DNA of 9,466 nt from Rectinema sp003452735. GTDB lineage: Bacteria > Spirochaetota > Spirochaetia > Treponematales > Rectinemataceae. A program made the translations under genes and the position numbers. The notes under the pieces are model-generated. The model saw only the letters and a program-made list of their open reading frames with translations, searched no databases and had not been told where the DNA came from. This document shows positions 6,144-9,466 of the stretch, piece by piece. The first letter of the stretch is position 1; every line of letters begins with the position of its first letter. Location of the stretch: positions 1-9,466 of the forward strand of contig DAOOGR010000068.1 of the NCBI GenBank assembly GCA_035415815.1, read 5' to 3'.

Positions 6144-7097
6144 TTATTTCTTATTCGCCCTTTTGCCCATCTTGCGAATTTCTTCTTCCCACAGCTTGCG
6201 GAATTCGGGCGGTCCGAGCACTTCGCAGTTTGAACCGCAGCGAAGAGCGCGGCCAAGAATTTCGGTCCAATCGTGCACAGGGATGGAGAGGTCGATGGCA
6301 TCGGGGTCGCCGACACCTGTCACAAGGGTAATCTGTTGATCCTTATGCCATTGTTGGATTTTCACCGCGCGAGCTGCACCCCCAAAGAAGCGCAGGGTTG
6401 CTGTGCCAAGCACGTCGCCTTTGAAAATGCCATATGATGACGAAAGATAGCGTTCGATTTCATCGCTCTCCGGAAGCACATAGTTTGGAAGACCTGCAGG
6501 CCATACATCAGCTATGCGCGATATTGAGAAAGTTCTCATCTGCATACTCTTTTCATCAAAAGCGATGCAGTACCATTTGCCAGCATAATTGACGAGTCGT
6601 AGCGGTACAATTCGCCGCACGCTCCATTCGCCTTTCGCGTCAGTATAGGAGATTTCGAGTAGGCTGTTGTCTAAGAGAGCCTGGCACATCGTGTACGCGA
6701 CCCCGCCATCGATGATTTCCATGTCAGGAAGCTCGTAGCGGACTCTGTTGGAGATCGCTCCATAACGCCCAGCGATTTTCTCCTCGAGCAACTTCATCGT
6801 TTCCTCGGATACCACAGGAACATAGGCATATCGGTTAAGAATTGCTTTCAGAAAGGCAAGTGCAAAGAACGATGTCTCATCTGCAAATTTTAGGCTATTC
6901 CACGGCTCAGAGTATTCATATCGCATCCTACGACGCGACCAGACTATCGGTGCATCGAGCCTATTGCGCAGATATTCTATATCGCGCTTAGCCTGGCGAC
7001 TCGAGACCTCGAATTTTTCACAAACTTGATGAGTGGAGACGCCTCCATGTTCCCTTATGATGCGATCGATATAGAAAATCCTTTCAGTCTGGCTCAT
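6144..7097 (-). CDS. WYL-domain transcriptional regulator (wHTH-WYL-WCX)
   Basis: A 317-residue DNA-binding regulator. An N-terminal DeoR-like winged helix-turn-helix spans residues 1-62 (RIFYIDRIIREHGGVST, then FEVSSRQAKRDIEYLRN). A WYL domain follows at about 130-195, seen in VRRIVPLRLVNYAGKWYCI and RTFSISRI; the name motif reads WYC here. The C-terminal third fits the WCX extension. WYL proteins bind nucleic-acid-type or other small ligands, and many control defence or DNA-damage genes, for example BrxR and CapW. The ATG at 7097 is preferred over one at 7154 because GGAGG (7103-7107) lies 5 nt upstream and the longer start would place a palindromic operator inside the coding region. That palindrome suggests autoregulation. 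It is transcribed away from the kinase-like gene and towards the IS3 remnant. Confidence 0.88.
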   Translation of the reverse strand: MSQTERIFYIDRIIREHGGVSTHQVCEKFEVSSRQAKRDIEYLRNRLDAPIVWSRRRMRYEYSEPWNSLKFADETSFFALAFLKAILNRYAYVPVVSEETMKLLEEKIAGRYGAISNRVRYELPDMEIIDGGVAYTMCQALLDNSLLEISYTDAKGEWSVRRIVPLRLVNYAGKWYCIAFDEKSMQMRTFSISRIADVWPAGLPNYVLPESDEIERYLSSSYGIFKGDVLGTATLRFFGGAARAVKIQQWHKDQQITLVTGVGDPDAIDLSIPVHDWTEILGRALRCGSNCEVLGPPEFRKLWEEEIRKMGKRANKK

Positions 7098-7144
7098 GGA
7101 GGCCTCCACCTGCAATTTTTTATTTTTGATTGTACTCCTTGAGA

Positions 7145-7161
7145 GGGACACCAAGAGTCCC
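7145..7161 (-). promoter_or_regulatory. Candidate WYL autoregulatory operator: palindrome GGGACACCAAGAGTCCC
   Basis: The perfect arms extend to GAGGGAC (7143-7149) and GTCCCTC (7157-7163), with a 7-nt centre, 48 nt upstream of the regulator's ATG. The symmetrical ATTATAAT (7179-7186) just upstream could serve as a -10 on either strand. For the regulator that would place the palindrome at about +11 to +27, a good place for a repressor roadblock. The 17-mer shares 13 of 17 bases with the one at 803-819. It also lies in the divergent gap before the kinase-like gene and might affect both. Confidence 0.6.
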
Positions 7162-7237
7162 TCAAAATAATTATCGACATTATAATCGCTTTAATGCGCT
7201 TTTATATTGGCGGATTCCTTTGGAGGATTTCTTTTCC

Positions 7238-7267
7238 TTGACTCCACCTGTTTTTTGGCCAATACTT
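7238..7267 (+). promoter_or_regulatory. Weak candidate promoter for the cytidylate-kinase-like gene
   Basis: TTGACT (7238-7243) matches a -35 box at 5 of 6 positions. The only following -10-like sequence is TACTTT (about 7263-7268), at a long spacing of 19 nt and with only 3 of 6 consensus matches. It lies about 40 nt upstream of the GTG start. Low confidence. Confidence 0.25.
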
Positions 7268-7306
7268 TATGTAGAGAGAAGAATTAAATAACGCAGGAGG
7301 CACGCT

Positions 7307-7954
7307 GTGAGTGTGATCACTTTTTCGAGAGAACCTTGTTCAGGGGGAACTCAGATTGCGCAGTCGGTTGCACAGAAGCTTGGTTATCGATTTGCTACAA
7401 AAGAGACAATCGAACAAGTACTGCTGCAATATGGTTTTGTCGATGTCGAAGAAGCCTACGATAGCATTCCCAATTTCTGGACACGCTTCGATGAGCGGAC
7501 GCATCAAATTGTCGCCATGTTCGATCGTGTCATTGTGGCGCTTGCAAAACTCGGCGATGTGGTGATTGTGGGCCGAGGCGCTTTCAAGGTGCTCGCTTCC
7601 TATCGCGATGTGCTCAATGTACGCATCAAGGCGCCATTTCCGCAGCGGGTCGCGACCTATAAGCAGCGGTATAATATTTCAGATCAGCGTGGCGCGGAGA
7701 ATGCTGTCATTGAAGCAGACAGGATCAGAACCGCCTTCTTGGAAGTTCACTATGGTATTAAATGGGATTCGATGGAACATTTCGATCTCGTCATCGATAC
7801 TTGCAAGATAACCCCACGCACTGCAATTCCTATGGTGATCGAAGCCAACAAAGCGGTCATGAGCGCTATATGCGAACCAGGCGAGTGTACCTCATCCATT
7901 GCGGTCGATGATATTTTGCTCGAAGCGACGCTCAAGGTGATTGAAGAACGATAA
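7307..7954 (+). CDS. Cytidylate-kinase-like P-loop family protein
   Basis: A 215-residue protein of the cytidylate-kinase-like family (Pfam PF13189 type). It begins ITFSREPCSGGTQIAQSVAQ, the family's 'SRE.GSGG..IA..LA' nucleotide-binding start, with Cys11 replacing the usual Gly. A second family block is VVIVGRGAFKVL (85-96), followed by NVRIKAPFPQRV (104-115) and FDLVIDT (159-165). Length is usual for the family. The true substrate of these proteins is largely unknown; they are often found apart from the housekeeping cmk gene, and this sequence cannot settle whether it phosphorylates CMP. The GTG start is supported by AGGAGG about 6 nt upstream. It is divergent from the WYL regulator with about 200 nt between, and no other gene follows it in the transcript before the toxin-antitoxin pair. 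Confidence 0.8.
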   Translation: MSVITFSREPCSGGTQIAQSVAQKLGYRFATKETIEQVLLQYGFVDVEEAYDSIPNFWTRFDERTHQIVAMFDRVIVALAKLGDVVIVGRGAFKVLASYRDVLNVRIKAPFPQRVATYKQRYNISDQRGAENAVIEADRIRTAFLEVHYGIKWDSMEHFDLVIDTCKITPRTAIPMVIEANKAVMSAICEPGECTSSIAVDDILLEATLKVIEER

Positions 7955-8150
7955 AGAGCTACCGCACAGGACATTTTGTTAGTCTGGTGTTATTAAACGT
8001 TTTGGCTATTTCCAATAATAAGCAAAACTCTTATTAAAGCATTGCTCAATATGGAGAGTTGTACAGTATGTAGACGCACTGGATTATCCTTTCCTTCTGC
8101 GGGTAAGGGAATGAAAGCTTTAGGCCGGGCATGATCTCTGTAGTAACGTC
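7955..8150. other. Intergenic stretch, no gene seen
   Basis: No frame with a ribosome site and no convincing terminator is visible between the kinase-like gene and the toxin-antitoxin promoter. An imperfect pairing of CTTTCCTT with AAGGGAATGAAAG (about 8090-8117) is too weak, and lacks the T-run, to call a terminator. Confidence 0.5.
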
Positions 8151-8180
8151 TTGCCGATTGTGCGAAGAAGGTGATAAAAT
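8151..8180 (+). promoter_or_regulatory. Promoter of the toxin-antitoxin operon
   Basis: TTGCCG (8151-8156) and TAAAAT (8175-8180) are spaced by 18 nt and match consensus at 4 and 5 of 6 positions. The -10 box lies inside the left arm of the operator palindrome at 8174-8200, so a bound antitoxin complex would block RNA polymerase. Confidence 0.55.
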
Positions 8181-8200
8181 AGTCATAATGACTATTTTAT
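8174..8200 (+). promoter_or_regulatory. 27-bp palindromic operator of the toxin-antitoxin operon
   Basis: ATAAAATAGTCAT and its exact reverse complement ATGACTATTTTAT flank a single central A, giving 13-bp perfect arms. It ends 11 nt before the antitoxin ATG and covers the -10 box. A partial half-site, GACTATT, recurs at 8205-8211. This is the expected site for cooperative autorepression by an antitoxin or antitoxin-toxin complex. Confidence 0.8.
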
Positions 8201-8211
8201 GGGAGACTATT

Positions 8212-8487
8212 ATGGCTGATATACTTGTTCCTGTTCACGAACTCAAAGCGAAGCTCTCGGAATATCTAGGAAGGACTCTGCATCGAAAGGAAAGAATTAT
8301 TATTTCCAGAAGAAATAAACCCATCGCAATGATAATTCCTGTCGATCAAGAGGGTATGCAGAAGGATGTTACTGATTCGAGCGGATTAGAAAAAGTGGAC
8401 TGGAGCGGATTCTCCGAGCTTGCTGATTCGGTCGAAGCGGTGTATGAGGGAAGACAAGGCGAGGGTTATCGTGAAGTATCTTTTTGA
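8212..8487 (+). CDS. Phd/YefM-family antitoxin (VapB-type partner)
   Basis: A 91-residue antitoxin. The N-terminal half (VPVHELKAKLSEYLGRTL, then RIIISRRNKPIAMIIPV) is the Phd/YefM fold: an initial strand, a helix with the ELKAKLSEYL pattern and the 'I..RR.KP.A.I.P' strand that builds the DNA-binding dimer. The C-terminal part (about 55-91), with WSGFSEL, is acidic and would be the toxin-binding tail. The ATG at 8212 is chosen because GGGAG (8201-8205) lies 6 nt upstream; in-frame ATGs at 8131 and 8188 lie before or inside the operator. The gene overlaps the toxin start by 17 nt. The antitoxin should neutralise the downstream PIN toxin and repress its own promoter. Confidence 0.88.
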   Translation: MADILVPVHELKAKLSEYLGRTLHRKERIIISRRNKPIAMIIPVDQEGMQKDVTDSSGLEKVDWSGFSELADSVEAVYEGRQGEGYREVSF

Positions 8488-8881
8488 TACTGATATCATT
8501 TCCTCATTGATGAAAGGCAAAGCATCGGGCCGGCTCCTATCCCGAATGGAAGGTGCAGGCAGATCAAATCAGGCTATTTCTTCGATCACTGTATTTGAAA
8601 TCGTATATGGCGCCTATCATACCTCGTCGCCACAAAGGTTTTTAGGTCTCTTCGAACAAAAAGTGCTTCCCTTCGTCGATATCCTTGCATTCGATGAGAC
8701 AGCGGCGCGCCTCGCTGGTCGGATACGGGCCGAACGCGAAGCTCTCGGAAAACCAATAGCTCCTATGGACCTCCAAATTGCAGCAATAGCCCTTGCAACA
8801 GGAAGGATTCTTGTTACTGGCAATACGAAGCATTATGCAGATATCGGTTCACTCGATATTGAAAATTGGCTTGAGGGATAA
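8471..8881 (+). CDS. vapC: VapC-type PIN-domain ribonuclease toxin
   Basis: A 136-residue PIN-domain protein, the usual VapC length. VapC toxins are Mg-dependent RNases that cleave tRNA or rRNA. The acidic site is intact: Asp6 in YLFDTDIIS, Glu43 in ITVFEIVYGA and Asp100 in IAPMDLQIAA, with the C-terminal LVTGNTKHYADI block that supplies the last active-site position (Asn118 or neighbours). The GTG at 8471 is chosen because the MKYLLDT-like start is nearly invariant in the family and GAGG (8461-8464) lies 6 nt upstream; an ATG at 8420 would add 17 unrelated residues. The 17-nt overlap with the antitoxin gene indicates translational coupling. Confidence 0.92.
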   Translation: MKYLFDTDIISSLMKGKASGRLLSRMEGAGRSNQAISSITVFEIVYGAYHTSSPQRFLGLFEQKVLPFVDILAFDETAARLAGRIRAEREALGKPIAPMDLQIAAIALATGRILVTGNTKHYADIGSLDIENWLEG

Positions 8882-8967
8882 ACTGGAGCTATGCTTTGTT
8901 ATTTATGCTACCTAATGGTACTATCGCCTTCTAAAGGGCATGCGGTGCCCATTGGACCGAATAATCT

Positions 8968-9354
8968 CTATAAATACGCTCTTAAGCTAGTGCTCACTGC
9001 AAAGCCGTTGAGATAGGTGTCTCCACTATTGGTCTTTGCTCCAACGCCATTCAATCCTAATTCGATAAAATAAGAAGATGATAGAGAAGCGATGGCCTTT
9101 GGCATGAAAAACTCAAAGCCAAAATGCCCATAGCCACCGAACACAATAGAAAAGCTGAACGAGGTATGGCTCGCGCTGGTGGATGCTTTCTCAAATTGAG
9201 AAGCTTGAGCGGGCGCTTGGGGTGATGCCGCGGGAGTGGCTTGGGCAGAAAGCACCTCGTCGAAGTTTTGATAGCTATACGGATTCTTTATAGCTCCTGT
9301 GCCAGGGAGCGGTTGTACAGCAAATTCCTAAGCTATCTTTGATGCGAAAGCCAT
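8968..9354 (-). pseudogene. Interrupted or truncated reading frame, surface/outer-membrane-like
   Basis: The frame has an ATG at 9354 followed by eight codons (MAFASKIA), an in-frame TAG (9328-9330) and then 119 open codons ending at 8968. The second part can also be read as 95 residues from a GTG at 9255, but no ribosome site supports that start. The visible protein has a low-complexity Ala/Pro/Gln stretch (LSAQATPAASPQAPAQ), which resembles the region just after a signal-peptide cleavage site. It is followed by alternating, Gly- and aromatic-rich sequence (FSFSIVFGGYGHFGFEFF, YFIELGLNGVGAKTN) like outer-membrane beta-strands. No hydrophobic signal segment precedes it. I read it as a fragment of a surface protein, not a working gene, but a short intact protein is possible. 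Confidence 0.45.
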
Positions 9355-9466
9355 GCTATAGTTTTTCGATGTATCCTTCTAATTGCTGAGCATTCTAAGG
9401 AATATTCTAGGGAGCCTCTTTCAAAAGTCCAAGAATATTCTGACATGAACTGTAGAAATAAGAAAT
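9355..9466. other. Right-edge stretch with a repeated GAATATTC palindrome
   Basis: No gene is visible. The palindrome GAATATTC, each time followed by T on the plus strand, occurs at 9400-9408 and 9433-9441, with starts 33 bp apart. It lies upstream of the interrupted minus-strand frame. Confidence 0.4.

Noticed and set aside
5947..6339. Plus-strand frame of 130 codons with hydrophobic start
   Set aside because: The opposite strand encodes the recognisable IS3 transposase end and the C-terminus of the WYL regulator.
7098..7107. Palindrome GGAGGCCTCC next to the WYL start codon
   Set aside because: It is explained by the ribosome binding site plus chance symmetry, and is not repeated at the other operator-bearing gene.
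8936..8950. Hairpin GGGCA-TGCGG-TGCCC after the toxin gene
   Set aside because: Only five base pairs and no T-run on either strand, so it is too weak to call a terminator.
1..9466. CRISPR array, tRNA, rRNA or riboswitch
   Set aside because: No regularly spaced repeats, cloverleaf or conserved RNA motif was seen on either strand by eye.

Overview
The window reads as a chromosomal accessory region of a Gram-negative-type bacterium with mid-range GC. A spirochaete or similar deep-branching lineage would fit the SpoIIE/STAS signalling genes, the cytidylate-kinase-like protein and the style of the right-edge surface-protein fragment. That placement is a low-confidence inference, because no rRNA or housekeeping gene is present. 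No CRISPR array, tRNA or rRNA is visible.

Layout. (1) Positions 1-823, minus strand: an unrecognised 160-aa protein (278-760), a short gene-poor gap, and the first 31 codons of a gene leaving the left edge, whose start resembles Cas3-type HD proteins. (2) 844-1144: an internally deleted ISL3-family element, about 300 bp, with imperfect terminal inverted repeats and a fused stub of transposase N- and C-termini. (3) 1211-5812, minus strand: a three-gene operon made of a PAS-GAF-SpoIIE phosphatase-HATPase protein, a processive family-2 glycosyltransferase related to cellulose synthase, and a single-domain STAS protein. (4) About 5940-6100: an eroded IS3-family transposase C-terminus. (5) 6144-7097, minus strand: a WYL-domain transcription regulator. 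(6) 7307-7954, plus strand: a cytidylate-kinase-like P-loop protein. (7) 8151-8881, plus strand: a complete VapBC-type toxin-antitoxin operon with a 27-bp palindromic operator. (8) 8968-9354, minus strand: an interrupted surface-protein-like reading frame.

How the parts fit. The operon looks like a self-contained partner-switching circuit. One protein carries both the kinase and the phosphatase for the STAS protein, and the likely output is a membrane polysaccharide synthase. The WYL regulator and the 160-aa gene share a 17-bp palindrome of the form GGGACACC-N4-GTCCC just upstream of their start codons. They are separated by the polysaccharide operon, which has an IS remnant on each side. The simplest reading is that a WYL-controlled gene set, possibly defence-related, was split by IS-associated insertion of the polysaccharide operon. 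This is inference; the palindromes and IS remnants are directly visible.
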